From Nemophila menziesii (Eukaryota; Streptophyta; Magnoliopsida; Boraginales; Hydrophyllaceae), in contig JARWIR010000010.1 of the NCBI GenBank assembly GCA_029959085.1, forward strand, positions 11,925,001 through 11,989,000: a stretch of DNA of 64,000 nt. Reading direction: 5' to 3'. Made by a program: the position numbers and the translations under genes. Positions 1 through 11,540 of the stretch are shown here, piece by piece (the stretch's first letter is position 1; every line of letters starts with the position of its first letter). Below the pieces are notes generated by a model, which was given only the letters and a program-made list of their open reading frames with translations, was not told the origin of the DNA and ran no database searches.

Positions 1-2058
1 AGAAGATAAAAAAGAAACAAACCATCAAAATCGAGAGTCACCTATCATGACACTTGAACAGGTTAAAAAATCTTAAGACAACGAAGGTCCACGTAATTCT
101 TCTTCTCTAACAAGAAGAATGCAAAGTGTGGTAGAAATCAACACAAATATTGAAAGTTGAATTTGGTATGTTTCTCTAATGATAATGAGCCATTATAATT
201 TGAAGAAGTTGTGAAAGCAGTATTTTGGAAGAAATAAATGGTTGAAGAAATTAGTTTAACTGGAAAAAATAATAAAAAATTTGAAAATCTTTTTCAAAAG
301 GATAACGACCTGTTGGGACAAATGGGTCTATTAAATAAAAAGGACAATAAATGAAGAAATTGATCAATATAAGACAAAACTTGTTGTAAAAGAATACAAA
401 AAAATTATTGAGTTAATTATGATGAAACTTTTGCCAATGTTACCTCAATGGACACTGTGAAAATGTTAATATTGCTTCAACTTATCATAAACGGAAGTTA
501 CTCCAATTAGATGTCAAATCTACATTTTAGAATGGTATACTTGAAAATAAGTGTACATGGTTCAACATGAAGGTTTTACTCTAAATGGTCAAAAACAGTG
601 TATCGATTGAAAAAGGTTTTGTATGGCTTGAAGCAAGCTCCTGAGCGGGATTCTCACACCAAAAATTATTTTATTGATAATGGTTTTGTTAAATGTCCAT
701 TGAGCATGCACTTTATTTGAAGGAAGATTTTTAAGGTAAAGTTTTAATTGCATGTCTTTTCGTCGATGACTTGCTTATTACAGGAAGTTGTGAATTTTTT
801 TTGTTCAATTCAAACAAGCCATGTTCTAGGAATATAAAATTATAGACTCTGAACTTATGTAATTTTTCTTGGGTATCAAAGTAAATTAACGATAAGGTAC
901 AAAAAGGTATGCACAAAACCAGTTGAGAAATTCAAAATGGTAAAATACAATTATGTGGAATTTTCGATGTCACCTAGTTCAAAAACGGCAAAAGAAGAAG
1001 AAGGAAAATGTGTAAATTTCACACTTTTTAAAATTTAATTAGAAGTTTACGGTATCTCACAATCACAAGGCAAAATATTGTTTATTTGGTTACTTTGTTG
1101 AGTCATTATGTGGAAGCGTAGGAAGTGTCTCATTGGCTTGCCGAGACAAGGATTTTAAGGTACATCAAATGTACTATAAATTTTGGTCTATTTTATTTTG
1201 ATCAACAAGATGATGTATTATTTTTTCTTTCTAGTGATAAAGGAAGTGATCTATATGAAAGAAAAGGACTAAGTGGGTACGTATTTTTTTTAAGTTTACT
1301 GCATCTATGTGGATTTCAAATAAATAAAGTGTGGTTACTATGTCTTCTTGTGAGGCTGAATATGTTGCATTATCTTCAATAGTTCGTAAAGTAATATGGT
1401 TGAAGAAGTTGATAAGATAATTAAATGATGAACAAAAATATCTGACTATTATTTATATGGATAAGCGATCGAGTTATCCAAAAATTCGATACAAACGGAT
1501 TAAGCAAGCATATAGATCGTAAGTTTCATTTCTTAAGAGATCAGGTAAAAGTGAAGACGATAATGTTGGAGTATTGTAGTACTTTGGAGTAGGTTGCAGG
1601 TAATTTTACAAAGGCACTAGTAGACATTTTCAAAAAGTAAGATTGATGCTCACTGTGAAGATTATTTTGGTTTGAAGAGGGGTGTTTAAATAATTAAAAA
1701 CCAAATAAGTTTAATTTCTTGTGATTCTTAAATATCCAGTGTAAATTCATGATTTTGGGAAGAAAAAAAGATCAAATGAATATACATGACGAATCTTGAA
1801 AAACAATGAATTTAGTGTTGTGTCGTGTAATATATCAAGACTATAATTAATTTTTATCAAGTATCTACTAGTATAAATATGTAGCATTTCATTTGTAATT
1901 CATATATAAGAAAAGTGAATAAAAGAATATGAGAGAAAAATGAGATAGATTCTCCTTTTGTAAAAGGTGGTAACCTATACAAGATTTCTTGTAAAATACA
2001 AGTATAGTATTTAAGTAATATTGATTGTGTTATAGTTTTCAGTATATTGGGACCAAGA
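1..2058 (+). mobile_element. Ty1/copia relic in U1 (RT, RNase H, 3' LTR)
   Basis: Decayed pol of a copia element, broken by many frameshifts and stops. Recognisable blocks are QLDVKS with the following NG of RT (about 503-535), YGLKQAP (about 622-642), a degenerate catalytic box read as FVDDLLITG (about 757-783), SHWLAETRILRYIK (from 1128) and the RNase H motif SSCEAEYVALSS (about 1340-1375). A purine-rich GAGGGG tract abuts the LTR at 1683. The LTR (1683-2058) starts TGTTTAAAT and carries TATAAATA at 1872-1879 and an AATAAA signal near 1919. No intact product is possible. Confidence 0.9.
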
Positions 2059-2111
2059 TTGATTTTGTCTTGAATATGGATTTTGGAACCGAATACCATA
2101 CGAGGGATTTA

Positions 2112-2308
2112 GAACAGAATTGATTGTTAAACATTGGTGCAAGAAAAGCTACATTATATTTCTATTCAACGTCTAGCCTAAATTTCTCAAGGTGATCAAC
2201 ACCTAAACCTCTATGTGGTATTTCTATTATTTGGAAAAATCTACCACCACTATCAATTTAACCACCAGCACAACCACTTGAACCCCCACTATTTTCACCT
2301 TGATCCAT
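2112..2308 (-). pseudogene. SPEAR-like gene 5' fragment in U1
   Basis: Read on - from an ATG at 2306-2308, the start MDQGE and the Ser/Gly-rich stretch match the start of the SPEAR-like gene at 52928. The motif HRGLGVDHLEKFRLD follows, which is the conserved SPL/SPEAR motif, then FLAPMFNNQF, matching the gene's MFNNQF. Two in-frame stops break it. The fragment ends beside the copia LTR, so the retrotransposon probably inserted into or next to this gene before the unit was amplified. Confidence 0.8.
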
Positions 2309-3112
2309 ATCTTTTTTAACTATAAAAAACAACACATACATGGATTTATGGACATTAATTACTCCAAACCCTATCACTAGCCTCCTCCAACTTCACCAAA
2401 ACATCAAAATCGGTTCCAAAATTCATTAACACATCACTGAAACTTGATCAAACCTTCACGAAACACACTAGAACAACACCAAATCATCATATCAATCCTC
2501 CATCAAATCCATTCCATACCACCACAAAACACATATACTTGCATACTATGTGCCTACATCTTAACAATGTCTTTGATTGAGGTAATTAGAAGAATAAAGT
2601 AATACTGTTTTTATTGGAAAAAGAGAATAATTACATTTCTTTGTTGTCTTAAGAAGAGAACGTTAAAGAAGGTCACCCCTAGCCTAAATACTTTGGTATC
2701 ATCTACATCAACCTTCGAAAGTAATGAGGTTTGCCTTATGTGCTGCAAGCACTGTGTCCTTTAAAATAAGGATAAATGCATTGGAAGAGTAAAGGTTAAG
2801 CCCTTATTTGCCTTACCTCAGGAGCCAAAAGAATACTTTAGATCATAGTTGAACTAATTGTTAATTTCCATTAGAGATACTTCAATATATACCCTTTTTA
2901 ATGGTGTCTTGGGCAAAGTAAACTCATTGAAAGCCCATTCTTCCCAGATTACACAAATATTTAATATATAGATGACAAAAAATCCAAGCTCTTCATAAAA
3001 TCAAAGAATGTACTTCATAATGGGCTACCAAAATATAGAAAAAGGGAAATAATCTTTTGCATTAAACAAAATCTAAATTATGAAAAGTCTGCAATCTGAA
3101 AATTTTCACAAT

Positions 3113-4779
3113 TCACACGCGAAGGTTATAATACTTGAGAAGCGCTGTCTCCTCAATAGGGACTTTATCTCCGTCAATGGTCACCCATATACTGCGCTTC
3201 CATTCCCTCGTACCTTCCTTTTGAGCATGTTCTTCGAAAGCCGGTGGTGTCATCTTGCCTGTTCATAAAAAACAGTCATTACGCAATTTTATAAAGTTTT
3301 CTAGTCAGAACTTATGTTTGCCTCTGTATAGATAATCATTGAAACTCACCACAAGTTAGAGACACAGAGTTTGACACCATAAAAACACATAATAATCTAC
3401 CTATTTAAGAACAAACCATTACAAATTGCATAATTGAAAAATATACTCAAAGTCAGTTGCAGAAGATGATTAAACATATTAAGTATTATATTTTTGTACT
3501 AAATATATATTGAATTATAAATAGACCAGTTCAAAATTAATACATGAAACATTCTTTTTTTATTCTATGGAAAATTTTCATTACTAATAAAATATAACAC
3601 ATAAATAATTATCTAAAGTAAAACCTTCTCTTAATTAAAAACCAGGTCAAAAAGCCCTCCCCACAAAACACAAATAAAATAGCTACAGAGTTGGAAAGGC
3701 CAGTTAGCTAGGAGTGAAGTTCTCCTAACTCATCCAATAATGTTATCTTTCGACTTATCTACTGAACAAGTAATTTGATTAAAGCTACCAACGAATGAAT
3801 TGTAAAACTCATTCACAGTGTCCCGGAATAAAGTATAGCCAGTGCAATCTATAGAAATCAGATTAAAAAAGTGCCAGTATTACTGGCCACGTATATACTA
3901 TAATTAACAATTAATTTTCTCTCTGTTTGTTCTTAAGGTGTACTAGATTGAATTCCCAAGTTTAATAATTTCTATATAGTAAGACATCTCCAAAATCACG
4001 AGACATGGTTTTTCTTCTTGGCTTTTTTAAAAGTATGGAAGAATATTCTTTCAGTAGTCTCACAAGATAATTTTTGGATAGTAGATATACCAAGTTTGGT
4101 TACTTAACATAACTTTATTCATCATGTGAAAATTCCAGAAGTGAAGTACATCACTGATACCAAAAGCTAACAATAGTACTATATTGTAGAAAACTCCTTT
4201 AAATGCTCTATTTAATTTTATTTTCAATTAAATGAATTTGTGCTCCTTCCAAAATAAAATTATCCGTATCTTATAGCAATAATTTATGTCATAGTTTCCA
4301 ATCGCTAAAAAAATAAAATAAAGAACATATATCCAGTCTATTGAGAGACAAAGCTTTCACATCTTAATTAGAAAGTTAGGGTTCTTTCAATCTCTTTATG
4401 AGTAAGAAGAATACATCCATCAATCTAAACTAATAATTTTGTTGAAGTATTAAAATAAGAAAGTACTTACTTTAAACAATATTGTAAGGATTTACAACAT
4501 TTTTCATATGGACAAGTAAAAATTAAAAACACACCACATGCTTAAAAACGTTTATAAAATATAAATATATAATATTATTTGGGAATAAAATTAGATACCT
4601 TCTGGACAACCTGGATAACAATCACATTCGATATCGACAAGGCCATTCGCATAAACTCTCAAATAGCCAACGGTATCTCCAAAACGTTGACTTGTGCACG
4701 CACATATCACCTTTAGGTGATCTTCATAGAGTTTGACATCATACATATTTTTTAACTCCTCAAGGCTAAAAAGTGTCAT
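3113..4779 (-). CDS. ULTRAPETALA-like SAND-domain gene, two exons, C-terminally truncated (U1, intact frame)
   Basis: ULTRAPETALA proteins are plant trithorax-group factors acting in the nucleus at floral and meristem genes. Exon 1 (4599-4779, 60 codons plus one base) encodes LFSLEELKNMYDV, CACTSQRFGDTVGYLRV and ECDCYPGCPE, matching the ULT N-terminal SAND region. A GT donor at 4598-4597, an intron of 1340 bases and an AG acceptor at 3260-3259 lead to exon 2 (3113-3258), which encodes MTPPAFEEHA, REWKRSIWV and LLKYYN and stops after LRV. Splicing keeps frame and gives 108 residues. Known ULT proteins are about 235 residues with a Cys-rich C-terminal half that is absent here. There is no stop or frameshift in this copy. 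Expression is unknown; it may still be a pseudogene. Confidence 0.7.
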
Positions 4780-4861
4780 CTTTAGGTATCTTTAGGTGAG
4801 AGAAATTGTAAGACTTAAGATATATTGGAATAATAAAAGATGATGAATGACTTATAGCCTG

Positions 4862-4868
4862 TTTTATA
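4862..4868 (-). promoter_or_regulatory. Possible TATA box of the ULT-like copy in U1
   Basis: The sequence TATAAAA on the - strand lies about 85 bases upstream of the ATG at 4779. It recurs in most copies, but U3 has a substitution in it (around 31271). A start of transcription from it is inferred, not seen. Confidence 0.35.
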
Positions 4869-5344
4869 CTGTTTTTTTTCAGTTAAAAGAACATTTAAAT
4901 TAATTATCACTTTTTAGAAAAATATATATTTAAAATAATTTTTTGTTTGATATCCAACATTACTTTTTTTCTAAAAACTGATTATTTTTAGAAACCCTAA
5001 ATTATTAGGGCCTTTAAAGTAAAAAATATTTTATTTTTTAAATTTTGAAATACTTCTGAAAAAAGAATGGGGCCTATTCACCTGGTCAAAGACGACATAT
5101 TCATCATTTAAGGAAAAGAATATTTAATCATAGGTGCAAAAATCTGGTCAAAGAAAAAAAATCTTTTTTATCTATTTTCAATTTACTTATTTTTTTATTT
5201 GATATTATTTAATTAACAATTTTATAAATTGTTTTCTAAGTAGCAGATATTATTGATAGAAGATTCATATAGTTTTAATTATAGGTGTATTAGATCAAGA
5301 GAAGTTAACTCTTTACTACTTTCAAATTTTGAAAATTCAGATGT

Positions 5345-5670
5345 GTTACAACTTACACATATACCTCTATAGTTTAACAAAAGGTTAAAAACACCCCTAT
5401 AGTTTGACGAAATGTCAAAAATACCCCTATGGTTTGACGGACAAAAACACCCATATAGTTTGACAAAATGTCAAAAATACCCCTATAATTTGATAAACTG
5501 ACAAAAACACCATATAGTTTGACACAAGGTAAAAAACACCCCTATAGTTTGACAAACTGTCAAAAACGCCCTTACGGTCTTCCTACTCTTGATATACATA
5601 ACAAAAGGGGTGAGTTGGAAAACATTAGGTATGGTTTTGACCTTTTGTCAAACTACTGGGGTATATTTGG
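5345..5670. repeat. Minisatellite MS1, about 30-bp period
   Basis: Degenerate tandem copies built on TATAGTTTGACAAAATGTC followed by AAAAACACCCC. The same repeat fills 10880-11540, where it lies between two exons of the WDR75-like gene. Here it likewise flanks a WDR75-like exon, so the repeat and exon were duplicated together. Confidence 0.85.
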
Positions 5671-5689
5671 TATATTAGTAAACTTACTT

Positions 5690-5985
5690 TAAACTCAGTC
5701 CATAATAAGTAGTAACAACCATAGAACGAGTAGGATGAAAAGCAATACCAGAACTAAGCTTATCCCTAAAATCACACAACCTTATTAGCATTTCAAAAAC
5801 CAAGTAAAATAATGAATTATATAAGGGTAATAAGGGCAAAAACCTGTGAGGCTCATATATAAACTAAAGCTTTTACTTTGTGAATTACATATCCAAATTT
5901 AAGACATAAATACCCTCCTATTCCTTCCTCAGATAACCTAGTTTTGACGGTACTCATAGTTGATCCATCAGGTGAAAAAGCTCCA
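5690..5985 (-). pseudogene. WDR75-like gene fragment W1
   Basis: Parallel to 11570-11880 in order and sequence. On - it encodes the segment read in the longer copy as VALSSDGSKMSTVE and LSEEGIGG, then the AFHPTR exon. An indel after the GG..CLKF segment shifts the frame, independently of the frameshift in the longer copy. Only these middle exons remain; the flanks are minisatellite on the left and AT-rich DNA on the right. WDR75/UTP17 is a nucleolar WD40 subunit of the small-subunit processome, but no product is expected from this fragment. Confidence 0.7.
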
Positions 5986-6789
5986 TATATAATCTCTTAA
6001 TCTCTCCATTTGTACACTGAGCAAGCTCCACTTTTTAGCCATGGAACACTCAGCTACAACTATTTTTTAGAAAGGAATTTTGATCCAAAGGGTCTTGGAA
6101 GATAATTTTATTGCTTAAAAATAATTTCACATTATATAATTTTTCAAACAGGACCTCTAAGGTAGAAAAGAACCAAAATACTCTCATATATAAGCCAAAC
6201 CACAATTAACAAGTAGAAAACACTGAGCACCATCTAGTCATTTTTACTGGAAACTCATTCAAATTTGCACACAATTTAGCCATTTTTCACAGATATCTCA
6301 TCTTATTTACACAACTTAACCACAACTCATTCAGATATGCACATAACCCATTTATTTTTCATCCATCTAAATAGTGTACACAACTCATTCATTTTTCACA
6401 ATCAACAATAACTACCCAGACAACACATTTCAATTTGTACCACAAAACAACCCACTAAAAACAGTCATACGTGACTTTATGAATGGATAGTGAGATAAAT
6501 ACCAATGGAGTTTAAACATTAATGGAGTTCCCACCTTTACAGATAGGTTGTACGTCCTTTTACCAATGAGATGTGAGATGGACATAAATAGGGTTTGTCG
6601 AGTTTGAACAACAATTGATTTCATGTCCAAAAAAAAACATCAATTGATTTTGTTAATGGGTTTTGACATTGCTCTTTTTTTTCCTTGCTTTTTATCCGCT
6701 CTAAAATAGCTTTATATCCCTCTTTTTTAATTAATTTGAGCGTAAATAATCTTTACAATATCCTCATTATTGGTAGGCGAGAGCATAGT
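5986..6789. other. AT-rich stretch without recognisable gene
   Basis: No coding exon or RNA gene recognised. The segment 6064-6165 resembles parts of 8560-8640 and 20215-20290 (a motif around GGTCTTGAAAGATATTTT and an ATTATATAATT core), suggesting a dispersed, decayed repeat. Confidence 0.4.
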
Positions 6790-7271
6790 CGGTTTTACCT
6801 CAACCTGGCTAACGGTCTTGGAGAATTGGTCAACCGAACCGGTCGGTTTCGGAACCGGGACCGAACCGAAGCTACAGTGCGAAGAAAACCGGTCCGGACC
6901 GGTTGAATAGTGTATCGGTCCGGTTCTTTAAAAAAGTATATATTAATGAGTAGAACCGGTCCGGACCGCACCGATAGCAAAAAATATTAATTGTATTAAA
7001 TAGCAAACTTAATTATATTTACAGGGACCTATTAATGTAATTAATTTATATTTGTTTCTCTAAAACACACACATTTTTTACTGTAAAAGTGCTGCATTGA
7101 AAAAAAAAACTCCTTCAAAATGTTAGGTTGTTAGTAATGAGTCAACCTGTAAAAGTGCTGCATTACAAATATTACACATATTGTACTGTAGTAAGCCGGA
7201 CCGGACCGATAAGGCCCAGGTCCCTAGGAACCGGTCTGAAATGGACAGTTAACCAGGTTGAGTTTTACCCG
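6790..7271. mobile_element. Inverted-repeat element, possibly a non-autonomous hAT-like transposon
   Basis: The left end CGGTTTTACCTCAACCTGG and the right end, read in reverse complement as CGGGTAAAACTCAACCTGG, form an imperfect inverted repeat about 480 bases apart. The interior is rich in ACCGGTCCGG-type palindromic runs, unlike the AT-rich surroundings. No convincing target-site duplication is seen, so the class is a guess. Confidence 0.5.
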
Positions 7272-8103
7272 ATTTAGAGATTTAGGTAAACCAAAAGCAA
7301 TATATTTTATTTTAAGAAATTATTTGGGTAAACCATGGATAGGGTAAAAAGAAATTTATCCTCAGATTAAATTGGTTTACTTCCGATGTAGGTATGCGTG
7401 ATATTCTTGATGAATCACTTGTATTTTTAATGCAATGCATGCATTTAACATATAGGGGTTCGTTGGTCTATTTTGTTTATAATAACTTATAGAATAAAAT
7501 TTAACTGGAAATATAAATATTATACAATGTTATATTAATTTTATATAACTTGTATCTTTAATAATAAAATATAAATTAATAGGTATCTAAAATTTTATTA
7601 TAAATTTTATTATGTTATATTTATATTTAAACAAATTTATAGTAACTTGTAAGATTGAAGGACAATACTAATAATAGTTTTTAAAAATAATAAGATGTCA
7701 GTTTTGAAAAATAGTTAGAAAATAATTCAATTAAATCATAATAGAATTAATTCAATTATTTTTTCAAAAATAATCGGACGTTGTACACCTAATTTAATAG
7801 ATATCAGTTACTTTAAACTATAATGTTGTAGTCTTGATAGTAATTTTTTTCCCGAAATCATTCTACGCCTAATTTAAATGAAAACTCTTTATTCTTGTAA
7901 TTTTTTATATTTTTACATAATAAATAGAAAAACAAATAGATTGGTCAACAAGGGCGCTTAGTTGACAGATATTTTATAAGCATACTTTCACATCCTATAA
8001 GAATAAAATATTTAAAATTTCATCCAAAACTTTTAAATTCATATGATAAAATATCAGAGAATACAAATTTTATTTACATTATAAACAATTCCCCTAGGTT
8101 TCG
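7272..8103. other. AT-rich intergenic stretch
   Basis: No gene, RNA or clear repeat recognised; very low GC with no reading frame of interest. Confidence 0.4.
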
Positions 8104-8300
8104 TCTCTCAGTGTCAGTGTCGGCCCAGCAGAGTGCTTTCGTCATTGGTGTTTTTTCCGATTTCTACGCTCTACCGGAAATTCCCTCTACCCCTACCGTA
8201 CTCCAGCTTGGTAGTTTCCACCGCCTGTCCAAGGTTGAGCCCTAGGATTTGACGGCGGACTTAAAAAGCCACCTACAGACGATGTACGCCCAATCATTTG
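8104..8300 (-). pseudogene. Nuclear insertion of plastid 16S rRNA (rrn16) fragment
   Basis: The GC-rich island reads, on the reverse strand, as the central part of bacterial/plastid-type 16S rRNA. Recognisable pieces on the + strand are GTCGGCCCAGCAGAGTGC, CGGAAATTCCCTCT, GTACTCCAGCTTGGTAG, GTTTCCACCGCCTGTCC and GGATTTGACGGCGGACTT. A deletion of about a dozen bases lies near 8170, and there are scattered substitutions. No other plastid gene flanks it, so this is a short, old organelle-to-nucleus transfer. Confidence 0.88.
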
Positions 8301-9129
8301 TTACCACTTATATGCATAAAATTGTGAACATGTGATTTCACTCTAAATTACAATTTATTATTTAACTACCATTTAAAAGTATTTTTTATCTTTATTATAA
8401 ACTGCAAATTTTTTATTCATTATTATAAACTATAAGTATCTCATTTCTTATTTCTATCTATATTCACTATTTAAAGGTTTGAGTAAAATAAAAAATCATA
8501 ATTAATAATTAAATAGAACTTAAACAAGTAATATATCAACAACAACCTAATCATACTTCTAAAAGGTCTTGAAAGATATTTTCATTATCCAAAACTGATC
8601 TCAAATTTATAAAGTTTCCAAGGTGCTACTAATTGTAATAAAATTAAGAAACATTGAGAATTTTTCATATTCAATCAATAGAATTTTCCTCTACACAAAA
8701 TCAAAAGATCCAGGTACGTTTCGAAACCAATAAAATTTAATATTTCAAGCGAAACCGATTAACATACAACAACTCTATAACTCGTGTAGTTTCTTCTATT
8801 CGATTAACTGAGTTTTCGCTTTTTTCTTTTTTTTTTGGCGCACAATTTTTCGACACTGAGTTACTCAACTATAGTTATTCTTCTCTCGAATAATGATTCA
8901 AGAAAAGCTGAACATAATTTGGTGAGAGGAGGAAGAATATGAGAGGGCCCACTAAATATCGGTTTCCATGGCCTATCGACTGATGATGATGATGCATCAT
9001 TACATCATCATCGTCATCTTTTTCCATTTTGAATTCCGGTAATTCACCATATATAGATGCATATCCAAACTTACCTGTTCAAATTTTTTTTTAAAAACAA
9101 TACTTATGTTAGAGTGAGCTATAATTTAT
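8301..9129. other. Non-coding stretch with a decayed duplication and a triplet palindrome
   Basis: The part 8330-8640 resembles 19970-20290 (shared TTTGAGTAAAA, GAACTTAAACAA and GATATTTT...ACTACC-type blocks). At 8980-9022 there is an inverted run of GATGATGAT / ATCATCATC that could fold into a hairpin. No gene is recognised. Confidence 0.4.
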
Positions 9130-9840
9130 TAGTTAATTGCACTCTAGGTCCCTCTTATCTTTTTTTTCACTATCAAGTCCTTATATTATGCAAAAGCAAG
9201 CATCCTGAAAAGATAATTTTAGAAGAGGGTGAAGCCAAGTACTTTTTGTTGGTCCCTATATTATGCAAAAAGTGCACATCACCATATTTGCAGGATTAGC
9301 ACAATAGACAGCAATTTCCTACTTAATTGCACTTTAGGTCCCTATATTATGCAAACATTGCACATCCCTATAATTGCAGGTTTAACACAATAGACAGGAA
9401 GTTCTTAGTAAATTGCACTCTAGGTCCCTATTATGCAAAAATTACACGTACCTATAATTGCAGGTTTAACACAACAGACCTGAATTTCTAGGTTGATCGC
9501 ACTCTAGGTCCCTCTATTTAAACAATAATCTTAGAAAGATAATTTTATAAAAAGGTAGGTCAAAATTTATTTTTTGAAAACCTAGGGCAGAACCAGGACT
9601 TTTTTATGGTAGCCAAGGAGGTCCATTTTTTATTTTATTTTTGAGTTGATTGCACTATAGGTCCCTATATTATGCTAAATTGCACTATGGTCCCTATATT
9701 ATGCAAAAACTGCACTGTAGGTCCCTATATCATGCAAAAATTGCAATATAGATCCCTATAATATGCAAAAATTGCACTATAGATCCCTATATTATGCAAA
9801 AATTGCACTATAGACCCCTACTAATTTTCAAGCCTTTAGA
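9130..9840. repeat. Minisatellite MS2, about 30-bp period
   Basis: Degenerate tandem copies of a unit containing GCACTATAGGTCCCTATA followed by TTATGCAAAAATT. It directly follows the last recognisable WDR75-like exon (9960-10143). The same arrangement is seen at 19150-19390 beside the exon at 19550-19740, and the reverse orientation at 17225-17790. Confidence 0.85.
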
Positions 9841-10879
9841 TTTTCACTTCCAAAAGTGTAGATACAAATCCAAGAGGGGAAAGGGGCCAAATGAACATTC
9901 TAAAAACTTAAGAGACTACACAAAGCAATTACACAAAATATAAACAATAAAATTAACCACTCACTTGTCTCTTCATCTGCCACCTGTCCATTTCCACTAA
10001 TAATACTTCGATTAACAGCTTTTTCACCAAGTGGATCAAATAAAACATATTCATGCTCTTTATTCACATACACAAGCATTTCATTACTCATATTCTCTTC
10101 TACTTGTGTACTAATAAAAGCTACTTTCCCACCATTAGCCTGTAAAAATCTCTTCTAAATTAGTATTTCCATAAATAAATTACACTTTAGTCCTTGTATT
10201 TTACAATATATATTACCTCTTTCACAAACCAAGTAGCAATAGGAACTGAATTTTCGACCGTAAATAACAAAATTACCCCATTCATAGCAAGAACAGCAAA
10301 AGAAGTACCATCCATAGAACATGCAACATCTGTTAAGAGAAAACTTTAGGGACCTATAGTGCAATTAACTAAAAAAAAGAAATAAAAGAAACAAACCTTG
10401 TGCATGAAGCTTATATGACCAAGATAAAGATAATTTAGACATATTCCGTAAGCAAATTTGTGAGTTTAACCCTTGTGATACAGATACAGATACAGATACT
10501 GATTTGCTCTAATTTTACAATGTTTTAAGAGTATATTTGGTATATTTACATTTAAAAAAATTAGTGAAAGAGAAGAAAAAATAGTAATACCTCGAGTGTT
10601 TCGCCAATTACACCAACGAGAATATTCCTTTCAAGGTCCCACAATGTGATTACAAACTCTGCTGCAACCACTAGAACTGAACCATCTCCAGAAAAGGTGG
10701 GTCCCACCATTTGTTTATTTCTATAAGAAGATTAAGGATATATTATATATCTTTTTTATTATTATTAGTTTTGAATTTGAAGTAAATAAGTACATACTTG
10801 TATGAACCAATAGCATGACATGTCCAACCAGAATTCTCGACTATTTGATCCTTTACCCAAATCTGCAATTTAGATGAGT

Positions 10880-11540
10880 TACAAATATACCTTTATAGTT
10901 TGACCAAAGGTCTAAAACACCCCTATAGTTTGACAAAAGGTCATAAACACACATATAGTTTGACAAACTGTGAAAAATGCCCATAATTTGACAAACTATC
11001 AAAAACACCCCTAGAGTTTGACAAACTGTCAAAAACGCCCATAATTTGACAAACTGTCAAAAACACCCCTATAGTTTGACACTGTTAAAAACACCCCTAC
11101 AGTTTGACTACTGTCAAAAAAGCCCTATACTATGACAAAAGGTCAAAATCACCCTTATAATTTGAAAAAATATCAAAAACACTCATATAATTTGACAAAC
11201 TGTCAAAACATCCATATAGTTTGACAAAAGGTCAAAACACCCCTATAGTTTGACAAAGGGTTGAAAACGTCCCTATAGTTTAACAAAGGTCAAAAACACC
11301 CATATAGTTTGCCAAAATGATAAAAACGCCCATATAGTTTGCCAAAATGTCAAAAACACCCATACAGTTTGACAAGGTGTAAAAACCACCCATATAGTTT
11401 GATAAAGTGTAAAAAACACCCCTATAGTTTCACAAACTGTCAGAAACACCCCTATGGTTTTCCAACTCATGATATATACATATAACAGAACGGGCGAGTT
11501 GGAAAACAATAGGGGTATTTTTAACCTTTTGTCAAACCAT
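10880..11540. repeat. Minisatellite MS1 inside a WDR75-like intron
   Basis: About twenty degenerate 30-bp copies lie between the AFHPTR exon (11567-11655) and the IWVKDQIVEN exon (10800-10862). Translated on -, the array gives an artificial repeat rich in IWVFLTF, which is not a gene. Confidence 0.85.

Larger units (their letters stand above)
1..5335 (+). repeat. Tandem array unit U1 (partial, left edge of window)
   Basis: First copy of the 5.7-kb unit. It holds copia RT/RNase H remains (1-1682), copia LTR (1683-2058), SPEAR fragment (2112-2308), a spacer without recognisable coding sequence (2309-3112), ULT-like exons (3113-4779) and an AT-rich spacer (4780-5335). It stops at about 5335, where the sequence leaves the unit consensus just before the integrase piece and enters minisatellite sequence. 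Its RT, SPEAR and ULT parts resemble those of U3 most closely. Confidence 0.9.

Noticed and set aside
1857..2099. Conserved - strand open frame of about 80 codons (MVFGSKIHIQDK) in most units
   Set aside because: It lies wholly across the copia LTR end on the antisense strand; its conservation follows from the recent amplification of the unit.
3080..3268. Conserved + strand open frame of 62 codons present in U1, U3, U4 and U5
   Set aside because: It lies over exon 2 of the ULT-like gene on the opposite strand, whose frame matches a known family; the + frame matches nothing recognised and is a shadow.
6685..6980. Two overlapping open frames rich in Arg, Pro and Val on both strands
   Set aside because: They arise from the palindromic ACCGGTCCGG runs of the inverted-repeat element.
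8980..9022. Inverted GAT/ATC triplet run as a terminator or regulatory hairpin
   Set aside because: Simple-sequence palindrome without a neighbouring gene; mentioned only as part of the non-coding stretch.
9130..9840. Regular 30-bp repeats resembling a CRISPR array
   Set aside because: Copies are directly adjacent and degenerate with no unique spacers, and the surroundings are plant nuclear DNA with introns.
11273..11509. Open frame on - giving a repetitive IWVFLTF peptide
   Set aside because: It is the translation of the MS1 minisatellite in an intron and has no independent support.
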